Origin: CALFBG01 sp045110315
GTDB taxonomy: Bacteria > Bacteroidota > Bacteroidia > Chitinophagales > Saprospiraceae
Direction of reading: 5' to 3'
Assembly (NCBI GenBank): GCA_045110315.1
Contig: JBGCFY010000189.1
Coordinates: 1-64,000 of the forward strand
Length of the DNA stretch: 64,000 bases
Below the pieces are notes generated by a model. It searched no databases and was not told the origin of the DNA. It saw only the letters and a list, made by a program, of their open reading frames with translations. The position numbers and the translations under genes were made by a program. Shown one piece after another: positions 53,630 to 63,100 of the stretch; the first letter of the stretch is position 1, and every line of letters begins with the position of its first letter.

Positions 53630-54355
53630 ATGATCGTTGCAGGAATTGATGGCTGTAAACAAGGTTGGATCATGATCAAATACGATCAACGTAATTATAG
53701 CTTTGGGCTGTATGATTATATTGAGCCACTGATCGAAGCGCATCCAGACTTACAGCGTATTTTGATTGATATGCCAATTGGTTTGAGTTCGCTTAGTCAT
53801 CCCAGAACGATCGAGCAAAAACTGCGCAAGGAACTCATTCCGCGACAAGCGACCGTTTTTAATCCGCCTTGTCGTGCAGCACTCACGGCAGAAAACTACG
53901 AAGCAGCCAAAGTTAAAAATATTGCCGTCGAAGGTAAAAGTCTTTCCATTCAATCCTATTTTATCCAAGCAAAAATTAAGGAAATCGACGAATTCCTTGT
54001 GCATAAATCTCCTCAACTAGAAATGCGAGAAAGTCATCCTGAGTTTTGTTTCAAATACCTAAACGTAGGGGAAAAAGTTGTGGTATCAAAAAAAGCAACG
54101 GCAGCAGGTGCACAAGAAAGACTTGCCTTACTCAAAATTTATGATCCACGGTTAGAAAAACTTTACCATGATATTCTGGAGAAGACCCTCCGTAAACAAG
54201 TCAAAAAAGATGACATTTTAGATGCGATGTGCTTGGTTTTGGTGAATCAATTGGCGGGAAAAACTCAGTTGCAGTACCTACAAGATGAAAATTCGGAGGA
54301 CGAGCGAAAGTTATCCATCGGCATTGCTTATTACCGAGCACCCACAGAATATTGA
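53630..54355 (+). CDS. DUF429-family protein
   Basis: 241 residues. N-terminal VAGIDGCKQGWIMIK with an RNase H-like beginning, followed by RILIDMPIGLSS and, near residue 73, PRQATVFNPPCRAAL, then ESHPEFCFKYLN near residue 138 and KKDDILDAMCLVLVNQL near the C-terminus. These are the conserved segments of DUF429, a predicted RNase H-fold nuclease or related hydrolase of unknown function. Cytoplasmic. Starts 50 bp after the AlkD-like pseudogene on the same strand. Confidence 0.85.
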   Translation: MIVAGIDGCKQGWIMIKYDQRNYSFGLYDYIEPLIEAHPDLQRILIDMPIGLSSLSHPRTIEQKLRKELIPRQATVFNPPCRAALTAENYEAAKVKNIAVEGKSLSIQSYFIQAKIKEIDEFLVHKSPQLEMRESHPEFCFKYLNVGEKVVVSKKATAAGAQERLALLKIYDPRLEKLYHDILEKTLRKQVKKDDILDAMCLVLVNQLAGKTQLQYLQDENSEDERKLSIGIAYYRAPTEY

Positions 54356-54636
54356 AATCATTAAAAGAACTAATTGTACAAGGCTTTCCGCTCATAAAAG
54401 CAAATTTGCCCCAGCTTCCTCTCCTTTCCACTACTTACATTGCCACTAATTAGTCAAAACCAGAATACAATTGCTTTTTTTTTGCCAATCTCAATAAAAT
54501 TAATGATTTTGAGGTGAGTTACAAGTATGAGTGAGATCTAAGATTTTCATTTTCTACCTTATGGTGTAAGATGAATCCATTCGCACTTAACGCCCCAACA
54601 AATATTCCTCGACCAATAGAAGAAATTAATAGAAAG

Positions 54637-56586
54637 ATGTCTACGAAAAAAATACTCCTCCTTCTCGGAATCTCCACTTTTGTCCTGATCATGGCGATGT
54701 TGCCCGTAAAAAACGAAGTTTACGCTTTTCATACCGCTGATGAAATTGTTTATTTTAAAAGTCACCAAGATCAATTTCATAGTATGGGACCGTTGACGCC
54801 GGATCAAATTTTTCCAACAGCAACGCAATGCTCCGGTTGTCACGGCTACGATATGGCGCAGTTTGCAAGTGTAGATGCGAATGGAAATGACGTTAATGTA
54901 CACGATGATTGGCAGTCTTCCATGATGGCCAATTCTGCTAAAGATCCTTTTTGGAGAGCGAAAGTAAGCCACGAAATTTTAGTAAACCCTGGCTTAAGTG
55001 AAGAAATTCAAACGAAATGTACTTCTTGCCATGCTCCGATGGGACATTATAACGCACGCTACAAAGGCTTTGATCACTATACGATCAATGATATGTTACA
55101 GGACACTATTGGTTTAGATGGCGTTTCGTGTGGTACTTGTCATCAAATCAAAAACGAAGACCTCGGGATAACTTTCTCAGGAGAAATTAATTTTGATACC
55201 ACGCGCGTAGCTTATGGTCCTTACGAAAATCCTTTCGCAGCAATTATGTCTAATTTCGTTGGAATGACGCCGGTGTATAGCGAGCACATTAACGACTCGG
55301 GTGTTTGTGCGCCTTGCCACTCTTTAGTCACCGAAACCTTAGATCTGGCGGGACAACCGACCGGAGAAACTTTCATTGAGCAAGCCACTTATCACGAATG
55401 GCTCAATTCTATTTATAACGAAGCCGTTAGCTGTCAGCAATGTCATATGCCGAGAATTGACGATACGGTAGTCATCTCTGCCAATTACCTATTCTTAGAA
55501 GGTAGAAGTCCTTACGGTTTGCACGAATTAGTCGGTGGTAATACTTTCATGCTTAAGTTGATGAAAGATTACCGTTTAGAATTAGATATTCCCGCGAATG
55601 CTGAAAGTTTTGATGCAAGTATCGCCGCGACGTTCAAAATGCTACAACAACAAACTTTAGACTTTGAACTTGATTTTGAAGAGGTCATTTCGGATACGGC
55701 TTTCTTTAAAGTTGCATTGAAAAACAAAGCGGGACACAAATTCCCTACCGGTTATCCAAGTAGAAGAGCCGTCGTACAATTTGTAGTGCTCAGTGAAATG
55801 GGAGATACCATTTTTCAATCTGGAATGTACGATGATACTTACGAGGTGGCGGGACAAGATCCTTACTTTGAAGAACATTACGATGTCATCAACTCCGAAG
55901 ATCAAGTACAGATTTACGAAATTGTTAATGGTGATGTAGAACAGAATTTTACTACTGTTTTGGAACGAGCAGATGTAGCCTTGAAGGATAATCGCTTGCC
56001 TCCAGTAGGTTTTAGTACCACCCACGAAGTTTACGATACAACTATGATCGTCGGAAATGCTTTAACGGATGCTAACTTTAATAAAGACGATGCGGGAGTA
56101 GAAGGAAGTGGTGCAGATATTTTACGTTACCACATACCCTTAAACTTTTACACGGGAGAATTAACAGTAATGGCTTCCGTCTATTATCAATCGCTTCCGC
56201 CAAAATGGATGAAGGAAATGTTTGAAGAAAGTACACCCGAAATTGATTTATTCAAAGCCATGTTTGATGGTGCAGACCAAAGTCCGGTCCTCATTGCAGC
56301 GGATACGCTCGACAATCTTTTTGTGTCTTCCGTCGGTACGGCAGAACCGAATTGGGCAGCACAAATTCAATTGTATCCAAATCCGAGTAAAGACCAGGCA
56401 CTTCAAATATCCTTACCGCTTAATTTGAAATTAAAAACTTTAAAGGTATTTAGTGTAGATGGGCGCTTGTTGCAAACGCACCAAAGCTTACCGGCTCAAC
56501 TAGATTTACCTGAGCAATCCGGTATTTTTATCTTGCAGTTTGAAACGGATCAAGGTGTAATTAATAAACGTTGGATTCGGTTGTAA
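54637..56586 (+). CDS. Pentaheme c-type cytochrome with T9SS C-terminal domain
   Basis: 649 residues from ATG 54637; ATG 54571 would add 22 polar residues before the signal helix. Signal peptide around residues 5-30. Five CxxCH heme sites start at Cys65 (CSGCH), Cys128 (CTSCH), Cys165 (CGTCH), Cys224 (CAPCH) and Cys266 (CQQCH). The middle (about 350-550) has no known heme motif but contains KNKAGHKFPTGYPSRRAVVQF. Cytochrome c554/multiheme-like in its N-terminal half. The last ~75 residues (QIQLYPNPSKDQ, VFSVDGRLLQ, QSGIFILQF) form a T9SS sorting domain, so the heme protein is predicted to be secreted across the outer membrane. Redox partner unknown. Confidence 0.9.
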   Translation: MSTKKILLLLGISTFVLIMAMLPVKNEVYAFHTADEIVYFKSHQDQFHSMGPLTPDQIFPTATQCSGCHGYDMAQFASVDANGNDVNVHDDWQSSMMANSAKDPFWRAKVSHEILVNPGLSEEIQTKCTSCHAPMGHYNARYKGFDHYTINDMLQDTIGLDGVSCGTCHQIKNEDLGITFSGEINFDTTRVAYGPYENPFAAIMSNFVGMTPVYSEHINDSGVCAPCHSLVTETLDLAGQPTGETFIEQATYHEWLNSIYNEAVSCQQCHMPRIDDTVVISANYLFLEGRSPYGLHELVGGNTFMLKLMKDYRLELDIPANAESFDASIAATFKMLQQQTLDFELDFEEVISDTAFFKVALKNKAGHKFPTGYPSRRAVVQFVVLSEMGDTIFQSGMYDDTYEVAGQDPYFEEHYDVINSEDQVQIYEIVNGDVEQNFTTVLERADVALKDNRLPPVGFSTTHEVYDTTMIVGNALTDANFNKDDAGVEGSGADILRYHIPLNFYTGELTVMASVYYQSLPPKWMKEMFEESTPEIDLFKAMFDGADQSPVLIAADTLDNLFVSSVGTAEPNWAAQIQLYPNPSKDQALQISLPLNLKLKTLKVFSVDGRLLQTHQSLPAQLDLPEQSGIFILQFETDQGVINKRWIRL

Positions 56587-56734
56587 GTCGTTTGGGTATT
56601 ATTTTAAAACTTTACTAGACTTTATTCGAACCCGCTTTCGTTACAAAAAATCTTATTGATAGTCCGGTAGTTAAGGAATTAAAAACTCCTTTCGAATAAT
56701 GTCTACTGAATAAAGAAATTGTTTAAAAACTTAG

Positions 56735-56775
56735 ATCAGCAATGCCACCGAATAGTCGCATTGCTGATTTTTTTT
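56735..56775 (+). terminator. Rho-independent terminator downstream of the cytochrome gene
   Basis: Arms ATCAGCAATGC (56735-56745) and GCATTGCTGAT (56758-56768), perfect 11-bp stem, followed by T8. It lies 149 bp past the cytochrome stop, so a long 3' UTR is implied. Confidence 0.8.
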
Positions 56776-56796
56776 ATTGGAAAAGTTATTTTGAAT

Positions 56797-56919
56797 TCAA
56801 GTATCCCAATAAGCATCAATGATACGGCGACGACCAAACAAGTACATAGACTCATTTGCTAGGATTTGCCAAGAAGAGACAATCAGATTGCAGTAATCCA
56901 AGAAAGAATAGCCATTGTC
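56797..56919 (-). pseudogene. Coding-like fragment, degraded gene
   Basis: Minus-strand frame of 41 codons bounded by TGA upstream and TGA at 56797-56799. The translation has normal protein composition: DNGYSFLDYCNLIV, SSWQILANES, MYLFGRRRIIDAYWDT. No family recognised. Most likely the last piece of a decayed gene; an internal ATG (MYLFG) could only give a 16-residue peptide. Confidence 0.3.
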
Positions 56920-56981
56920 TCACTCAGAAAACTAATGTACAGGAAGATAGCAGGAATCTTTAGGAGAGGAAAGTAAATTAA

Positions 56982-57014
56982 TTTTCAGCCCATACAGAAC
57001 GTATGGGCTGAAAA
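56982..57014. terminator. Perfect 14-bp hairpin at the end of the secreted FG-GAP gene
   Basis: Arms TTTTCAGCCCATAC (56982-56995) and GTATGGGCTGAAAA (57001-57014), loop AGAAC. It sits 25 bp past the leftward stop at 57040; the AAAA/TTTT ends allow either direction. Confidence 0.75.
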
Positions 57015-57039
57015 CTTAGCTAGGAATTTGCCTTAGCGA

Positions 57040-59868
57040 CTAGTCTAAAACTACTTTTGTGCTATACGTAAATTCAGACGTATTCACTTGTAGCAAATAC
57101 ATTCCTTTGGCAATATTTTCTAAATTTAAAATTTCTTGTGGTTGCGTTAATGCTTGTTGGTAAATCAATTTCCCCGTTAAGTCGTGTAACTTAACTTCTA
57201 ACAAATCACCACTCGTTTTCGTTAAATCTAGGTTGATGATTCCCGTACTTGGATTTGGAAATAATTGAATAGCATTTTGCGTTCCTATGCCTATCGTTGA
57301 AGAAAGTTCATCATAGATCACTTCTACTGGCACTCTTTCACTTACACAAGCTACGGGTTCAATTTCCATTTCCCAATCGAAGAAGTAATAATAGTATTGC
57401 ATTCCGTAAGAAGAAGTTGTAATCTGACCAACTGTTCCTAAATCGTAAGGAAAACTAACGCCATCATTTTGTCGATACAGCGAAGGATCTTCGGCACAAC
57501 CTAAAATCAGGTCATTGCTTACGGGGATATCAAAATTTAATTCAACGACACTTTCTCCATCAGGAATATTCACCGTAATAGATTGTAAAACCGCATTGGT
57601 CACACCATCGAGTAATTGGATTGTTCGTTCGGCTTCGCCAAAAGCATAAGTTTTAACGGATTTCAAGGTAAAAGCTTCGTAAACTTCAAAACGATTGAAA
57701 CCATTAAAGTTAGGCGTGTTTTCTCCACCGCCGCCGCCAGTATTATCTGGTTTGCCACCGATAAATTCTCCACCACCATATTCGTAAGTAGCGCTTGCAT
57801 AGTAGGTAGTTGTAGCATCAAGCACTGGTGTAACGAAGGTATTTCCTGAACCAATTTCAGTCGTACTCATCAAATCTTCGTACCAAAGAATATTCCCACC
57901 CAAACCGGTTAGTGTTGCAGTTCCAGGAGCCGAGATTGTTTCTCCCGTTAATTGTGGTGGCGCAGCTGGTAGTACTTCAACCATGATCGCTTCAGAAGTA
58001 AAATCTCCACAAGCGCCTTCGATGGTTACCGTATACTCTCCTGATGTTTCTACTAAAATACTTTGCTCCGGTGCGCCCGTAGACCAAGTATATCCGTTGG
58101 CGACAGACGAAGTTAAATTGATACTCTCTCCTTGACAGAAAGTAGTTTCGCCATCTACTACAACCGTAGGCGTTTCATCCGGAGAGTAGGCAATCTTTAT
58201 TGCCGAAGAAATACCTGCACATTCCCCTTCCGTGTGACCAACTACCGTGTAATTTCCTGGTGTGGAAACCGTGCGCGTTGCGCCCACAAAACCATCATTC
58301 CACAAATAAGTATCGTAACCAGGTGCAGCAGTAAGTTCTAAGGTTTCCCCTTGACAAAGTATCATTGAAGTATTTGAGCTTGTTACATTAACTGCCGCAG
58401 GCTCGCAGGTTCCTTCGATTAGGTTGTTGCAAGTATTAATGGTTGGTGAAGTAATTACTTCTACTTTTCCAGAAGGCCATTTTACCACCATGTAATCCAC
58501 TTCCGTAGCGGTACCTAAGCCAAAACGTTTCGTTAAAGAATTCACGATGCCATAACTTTCTCCTGATCGAACTTCTCGTACTTGAATGCCCCAATCTCCA
58601 AAAATCTCTACTCGTGCACCAACCGCACTACGATTAGAAGTCGTTCCCTCTAAATTCACGCACAAGTGGTTATTTGCATTTCCGTCGTTTAACCAAAGTA
58701 AATCTTTATTGGTCCCTGGCGTGGTGTAGCCAGAACCATAACCTGCATAAATATCTAGAAAACCATCGTTATTTAAATCCCCCAGACCGAAAGTATGAAT
58801 GACATCTCCGTTAAATAAGTTATTAACTTGAGTGAAAGTTTTATCGCCATTATTCTTCAAATAGTAGCTTTGAGCACCAGAAATTAAGATGTCAACAAAA
58901 CCGTCATTATCAAAGTCACGCATCACACCTTGTAATAGAAAGCCCGTTAAATCGACATTCGTCGTAGCCGTAATATCTGTAAAATGACCTGCGCCATCGT
59001 TTTCTAAAATTTGAGCTTGATGATCATGATTCGTAATAAAAGCATCGTAGTCACCGTCGTTATCAATATCCTCAAAAGAAGTTGTCCAAGACTGCCAACC
59101 GATTTTCAAGCCAAAATCTCCTGCTTGTTCCGTGTAGTTATGATTACCATCATTTACAAAAAGCGCATTAATTCGTCGAGGATCTGCGGGATCATTAACG
59201 TTTTGTCGACATTTAGAAATATAAAAATCCATATCGCCATCATTATCGAAATCCGTAAAAATACTACCATAGTTACCTGAGCCATCTGAAACTGGCGTTG
59301 TACTAAAATCAATATTACCCCAAGTGGAAAGATTACCAGCACCATCACCAAGGAAGATTTCACTCAATCCTACATCGTTACAAATGAAAGCATCTAAGAA
59401 ACCATCATTATTCACATCCGCAAAGTTTGAATTCTGTGCGAAGTAATCTGATCCAACGATATCTGTTTGATTAAAACTGGTACCCGTACCATCTGACATC
59501 AAAAGGTAAGATTGACCATTGTCTCCAGTCATCACATCCCCAAAACCATTATTATTAAGATCTGCCGCACAAATCATCCATTGATTTTTGTTAGCGACGA
59601 TGCCATGCGTCATAGAGCTGAAGGTATTACCGCCTGGCGCTTGATATTCAATTTTTAAATTATTCGCATCGTCTAAGCATAAGATATCATCGAGCTTATC
59701 GCCATTCATATCTAAAATACCAACTGCGATTCCGCTATAATATCCTCCCGTGTTCGAAAGCAGATTATTACCAACGGAAAAGGAAAGCTGAGCAGAAACG
59801 GAGGTCATTCCTAAGCTTAAAAATAATAGCAAACAGAGCTGTTGCTTAACGGCGTAAATGTATTTCAT
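57040..59868 (-). CDS. Secreted FG-GAP/ASPIC protein with adhesin-like domain and T9SS tail
   Basis: 942 residues from ATG 59866-59868 (MKYIYAVKQQLCLLLFLSLG), signal peptide ending near VSAQ. FG-GAP repeats with Ca-binding DxDxDGxxD cores in the first ~400 residues (DMNGDKLDDIL, DVNNDGFLDAF, DFDNDGDMDFY, DIDNDGDYDAF, DFDNDGFVDIL, DLNNDGFLDIY), an ASPIC/UnbV domain near 400-460 (SAVGARVEIFG, VVKWPSGKVEVI), two Ig-like/PKD-type modules at about 480-640 and a beta-rich module near 690-830 (FNRFEVYEAFTLKSVKTYAFG). The end (IQLFPNPSTGIINL, IAKGMYLLQV, YSTKVVLD) is a T9SS sorting domain. Likely a surface adhesin or binding protein. It is the secreted relative of the lipoprotein at 11.6 kb. Confidence 0.88.
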   Translation of the reverse strand: MKYIYAVKQQLCLLLFLSLGMTSVSAQLSFSVGNNLLSNTGGYYSGIAVGILDMNGDKLDDILCLDDANNLKIEYQAPGGNTFSSMTHGIVANKNQWMICAADLNNNGFGDVMTGDNGQSYLLMSDGTGTSFNQTDIVGSDYFAQNSNFADVNNDGFLDAFICNDVGLSEIFLGDGAGNLSTWGNIDFSTTPVSDGSGNYGSIFTDFDNDGDMDFYISKCRQNVNDPADPRRINALFVNDGNHNYTEQAGDFGLKIGWQSWTTSFEDIDNDGDYDAFITNHDHQAQILENDGAGHFTDITATTNVDLTGFLLQGVMRDFDNDGFVDILISGAQSYYLKNNGDKTFTQVNNLFNGDVIHTFGLGDLNNDGFLDIYAGYGSGYTTPGTNKDLLWLNDGNANNHLCVNLEGTTSNRSAVGARVEIFGDWGIQVREVRSGESYGIVNSLTKRFGLGTATEVDYMVVKWPSGKVEVITSPTINTCNNLIEGTCEPAAVNVTSSNTSMILCQGETLELTAAPGYDTYLWNDGFVGATRTVSTPGNYTVVGHTEGECAGISSAIKIAYSPDETPTVVVDGETTFCQGESINLTSSVANGYTWSTGAPEQSILVETSGEYTVTIEGACGDFTSEAIMVEVLPAAPPQLTGETISAPGTATLTGLGGNILWYEDLMSTTEIGSGNTFVTPVLDATTTYYASATYEYGGGEFIGGKPDNTGGGGGENTPNFNGFNRFEVYEAFTLKSVKTYAFGEAERTIQLLDGVTNAVLQSITVNIPDGESVVELNFDIPVSNDLILGCAEDPSLYRQNDGVSFPYDLGTVGQITTSSYGMQYYYYFFDWEMEIEPVACVSERVPVEVIYDELSSTIGIGTQNAIQLFPNPSTGIINLDLTKTSGDLLEVKLHDLTGKLIYQQALTQPQEILNLENIAKGMYLLQVNTSEFTYSTKVVLD

Positions 59869-60142
59869 TTTTTTAATTTTAACTGTCAATTAAAGTAAGC
59901 GAGTGGTAGTTTTTTATCCCAGTCTATATAAAGTTCTTTCAGTCTGCTAAAAATAAGCTTTTCACAGGATAAAGTTTGTTTACATGGGTTAAAATTGAGT
60001 AGAAGTTTGGCTAAAATCCCGTTTGTGCTAAAGATTAGACATTTTTCTAATGAATTGTGCTATCAATATTTCCTTTTTTAATGCCTAAGTTAGCAGGGCA
60101 CTTTGCATAAAACCTTGTATAGCGTAAGTCCAGCGTTTGGTT

Positions 60143-62029
60143 TTATTTGCCCATCCAAGCATCTCGCAAGCGTTGTTGTTGTTCCGTCGGCTTCGGTTGC
60201 AATTCAATTTGATGATTTTTCTGGACGGGCACTTTGAACATTTTTGTAGCTAGTTCGACTGTTGAGCGTGTACCATCTTCGTCATTTCGGAGTACCGTTA
60301 ATGTCAGTTCACTTCCCTCCTCAACGGTGGACATGAATTCAGAAATCAATTGATCTGCATTGCGCACCGTGAGTGGATTATTATTCCAAGCGAGCAGAAA
60401 ATCTCCTGCTTTCAAACCAATAGATTGCCCAAATGCATTAAGCGGTTCTAGAGTTTTGATGACAAATTTCATCTGTTCCAAATCAAGATCAATGCAATGT
60501 TGCAAACCACCTAAAGTAAAGTCCATCACTTTACTTTCTGCCGCATAATCTAAACCCACTTCCGCCAATAAAGTTCGCAAAGGTAAAGCTTTTGTTCCTG
60601 CAACGTAGGTATTTAAAAAGTTGCGAACTTCCTCGTTTGTCGCGGCTTCAATTTGATCAAATAGTTCCTCATCTTTAAAAGGCTTATCTTTTCCAAAAGT
60701 CTTAGACAATTCGGTGATTAAATCAACTAAACCTTTTTTTCCCTGAGAAACGCTCCTTAATTTCAGGTCTAAACAAAGACCAATTAAAGCTCCTTTTTCG
60801 TAAACATTACCATATTGAGATTGATGCTGATGCAAGCAGTGTTTACTCATTTCTGTAAAGGCTAAATCTTCTTGATATAATTTTGATTGCTTAATTTTCT
60901 TACTAATCACCGCAAGGTAATCCGGTAAGTCCATCATCCCTTGACTCAGTTGTACGTGGGAAGCCATGTACTCGACAACTCCTTCGTACAACCATAAATG
61001 TTGAGACATTTTGGGTTCCGAAAAATCAAAATGATGAATCTCTTCCGAGTGAATATTCAGAGGCGTAACGATATGAAAAAACTCATGTGCGGCAATATCT
61101 TTGATACTTTGCGCAATGGTGGCTTCGCTCATTTCTAAAAAACAATAAAAGGAAGAACGAGCGTGTTCCAAGGCTCCGTAAGAACCCGAATAATATCCCG
61201 CATCGCTAAGGTAAATGATAAATGCATAGCGATCAACGGGTAATTTTCCCCCTAAATAAGCACGTTGTGCTTCCAACAAAGGATGAATCTGTTCTGCAAT
61301 AAATTTAGCTTTAATTTTACCCGAATGGGAAAAGGTAGAAATCAAAACTTCCGTTTCGCCCAACTGTAGCGTCAGCGTATCTGGTTCACAATACATGATC
61401 GGCGCATCCACAAAATCGTGGTAACTCTTTGCATAAAATAAGTCTTCCGTCTTTTTTTGGGAAATATTTTGCAACGAAGTAGAACCGTAAAAGTTCGTTG
61501 GTTTCACGACATTCAAATAGTAAGGCAAGCCTTCTTTTCCTTCAAAATAACCAAAAAGACCATGCTGATTGAGTACAAAGTTTTGATCTTTTTCAAAATT
61601 GGTGCCACCCGGTTCAAAAATAAAACGGTCGGTAATTTCCGTATCCCAAGTATCTTCCACACGGTAGGTAATCCGATGAACCCGCTTCGCTTTGCCTGCT
61701 CGTTTGATCACCCAGACATTGGCTTCTGTGTGCTCTATTTCAAAGGCGCGTCCCTTTTTATCGTATGCTTTGAAATCTGTTACAAATCGCCCAAAGTCGT
61801 AAATGCTATAGGTGCCTGGAACAATTTTGGGCAACAAATAGCGTAGTCCTTTTTGCTTATTGACTTTCATTTTGGGTGGAAATAGCTCAATAATTAGTTG
61901 ATCATTTTCCACTTGTCGTAAATCTAGATTGAACTGATAGGCCGCTTTTTTGGGTAAGGGCGTCTCATTTGCAAGTAACCAACTGGACAGCAAGCAAGAG
62001 CAGAGCAAAAGAAATATGTTTTTTAGCAT
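60143..62029 (-). CDS. M61-family metallopeptidase with PDZ domain
   Basis: 628 residues with a signal peptide (IFLLLCSCLLSSWLLA, cleavage near 20). The N-terminal M61 domain is followed by the zinc motif HEFFH (His315, Glu316, His319) with the third ligand Glu in LWLYEGVVEYMA, characteristic of glycyl aminopeptidase-like M61 enzymes. A PDZ domain occupies about 515-605 (LKAGDFLLAWNNNPL, ISEFMSTVEEGSELTLTVLRNDE). Periplasmic peptidase, probably for Gly/Ala N-termini; the exact substrate is unknown. Confidence 0.92.
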   Translation of the reverse strand: MLKNIFLLLCSCLLSSWLLANETPLPKKAAYQFNLDLRQVENDQLIIELFPPKMKVNKQKGLRYLLPKIVPGTYSIYDFGRFVTDFKAYDKKGRAFEIEHTEANVWVIKRAGKAKRVHRITYRVEDTWDTEITDRFIFEPGGTNFEKDQNFVLNQHGLFGYFEGKEGLPYYLNVVKPTNFYGSTSLQNISQKKTEDLFYAKSYHDFVDAPIMYCEPDTLTLQLGETEVLISTFSHSGKIKAKFIAEQIHPLLEAQRAYLGGKLPVDRYAFIIYLSDAGYYSGSYGALEHARSSFYCFLEMSEATIAQSIKDIAAHEFFHIVTPLNIHSEEIHHFDFSEPKMSQHLWLYEGVVEYMASHVQLSQGMMDLPDYLAVISKKIKQSKLYQEDLAFTEMSKHCLHQHQSQYGNVYEKGALIGLCLDLKLRSVSQGKKGLVDLITELSKTFGKDKPFKDEELFDQIEAATNEEVRNFLNTYVAGTKALPLRTLLAEVGLDYAAESKVMDFTLGGLQHCIDLDLEQMKFVIKTLEPLNAFGQSIGLKAGDFLLAWNNNPLTVRNADQLISEFMSTVEEGSELTLTVLRNDEDGTRSTVELATKMFKVPVQKNHQIELQPKPTEQQQRLRDAWMGK

Positions 62030-62195
62030 AGCAATTATTTTAGGAAATATTCAATGAAGCTGTTTAAACCTTTAAATGGCGGATCGTGCAGTATTTGGAC
62101 TTTTTCAAAGTTGTTCCTCCTTCGGATTTCAAGCTTTCGCAATTGAAAATTGGGTTAGAATTGCAAATTTTAAGGCAATAGAAGTATCTTACCCG

Positions 62196-62219
62196 AGAAT
62201 AGCTTTAGAAAGCTATTCT
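62196..62219. repeat. 10-bp inverted repeat between divergent genes
   Basis: Arms AGAATAGCTT (62196-62205) and AAGCTATTCT (62210-62219), four-base loop. Lies 54 bases before the methyltransferase start and 167 bases from the peptidase start; operator or leader hairpin. Confidence 0.5.
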
Positions 62220-62272
62220 GCCATAGCAATAGACTTTATTCTAAGTATTTAACGTCAAAATATTTTCAACAG

Positions 62273-63100
62273 TTGCGTGAACGAATAGGAATCAGCTTAA
62301 GATATTTGAAGTTTTTCTTCAGCGCCAAAACGAAATATCAAATTCATTCTCCTTTTGTCTATAACTTTATTACCCAAGTCATAGAGGATCAACGAGTATA
62401 TTACGCTTTTTCGGAGATAGAATACTGGCGAACTCAGTTGTTGGCAGATTCAAGCAAAATTACCGTTACCGACTTTGGAGCAGGTTCGCACGTGCACCAA
62501 GGCAAGCAGCGACGTATTGAACAAATTGCAAAAACGGCGCTTTCTCCCAAAAAGCAATGCCAACGATTGTTTCGTATGATTTTGCTTCTAAAACCCAAAA
62601 CGATGTTGGAGTTAGGGACTTCTTTGGGTATCACGGCTTGTTATCAGGGCGCGGCGGCGCGTAGTGCGAAGCTTATCACCCTCGAAGGTTGTCCAGAAAT
62701 TGCCAAAATTGCCCAACGATTATTGCAACGGATGCAATTAAAAAACACCAAATTGAACGTTGGAAAGTTTACGGATACCTTGGCCCCTGCCCTGCAAGAA
62801 CTTCAACGGGTCGATTACATTTTTATTGATGGCCATCATCAAAAGCAACCCACTTTAGCCTACTTCGAACAATGCCTTCCTTACCTCCACGAACATAGCG
62901 TCGTCATTTTTGACGATATTCATTGGTCTATCGAAATGGAAGAAGCGTGGGAAATTATCAAGCAACATTCTGCCATCACCTTGAGTATTGATTTGTTTTT
63001 TATGGGAATTGTATTTTTCCGTAAGGATCAAAAAGTAAAGGAACATTTCGAAGTGGTTACGGCACGTAGCAAACCGTGGAATATGGGCTTTTTTAAATAG
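62273..63100 (+). CDS. Class I SAM-dependent methyltransferase, O-methyltransferase-like
   Basis: 275 residues starting at a TTG (62273); the first in-frame ATG is well inside the fold, so the TTG is preferred. Contains SAKTKYQIHSPFVYNF near residue 18, typical of the Bacteroidota O-methyltransferase-like family, the SAM-binding motif TMLELGTSLGITACY near residue 104, LEGCPEIAKIAQRLLQR, and VDYIFIDGHHQKQPTLAYFE. Substrate unknown; O-methyltransferase type 3 (catechol/caffeoyl-like) fold is closest. Confidence 0.85.
   Translation: MRERIGISLRYLKFFFSAKTKYQIHSPFVYNFITQVIEDQRVYYAFSEIEYWRTQLLADSSKITVTDFGAGSHVHQGKQRRIEQIAKTALSPKKQCQRLFRMILLLKPKTMLELGTSLGITACYQGAAARSAKLITLEGCPEIAKIAQRLLQRMQLKNTKLNVGKFTDTLAPALQELQRVDYIFIDGHHQKQPTLAYFEQCLPYLHEHSVVIFDDIHWSIEMEEAWEIIKQHSAITLSIDLFFMGIVFFRKDQKVKEHFEVVTARSKPWNMGFFK

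Larger units (their letters stand above)
56587..57039. other. Intergenic region between convergent T9SS-protein genes
   Basis: 453 bp. It contains a rightward terminator (56735-56775), a coding-like 41-codon fragment on the minus strand (56797-56919) and a perfect 14-bp hairpin (56982-57014) just past the leftward gene. Confidence 0.6.
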
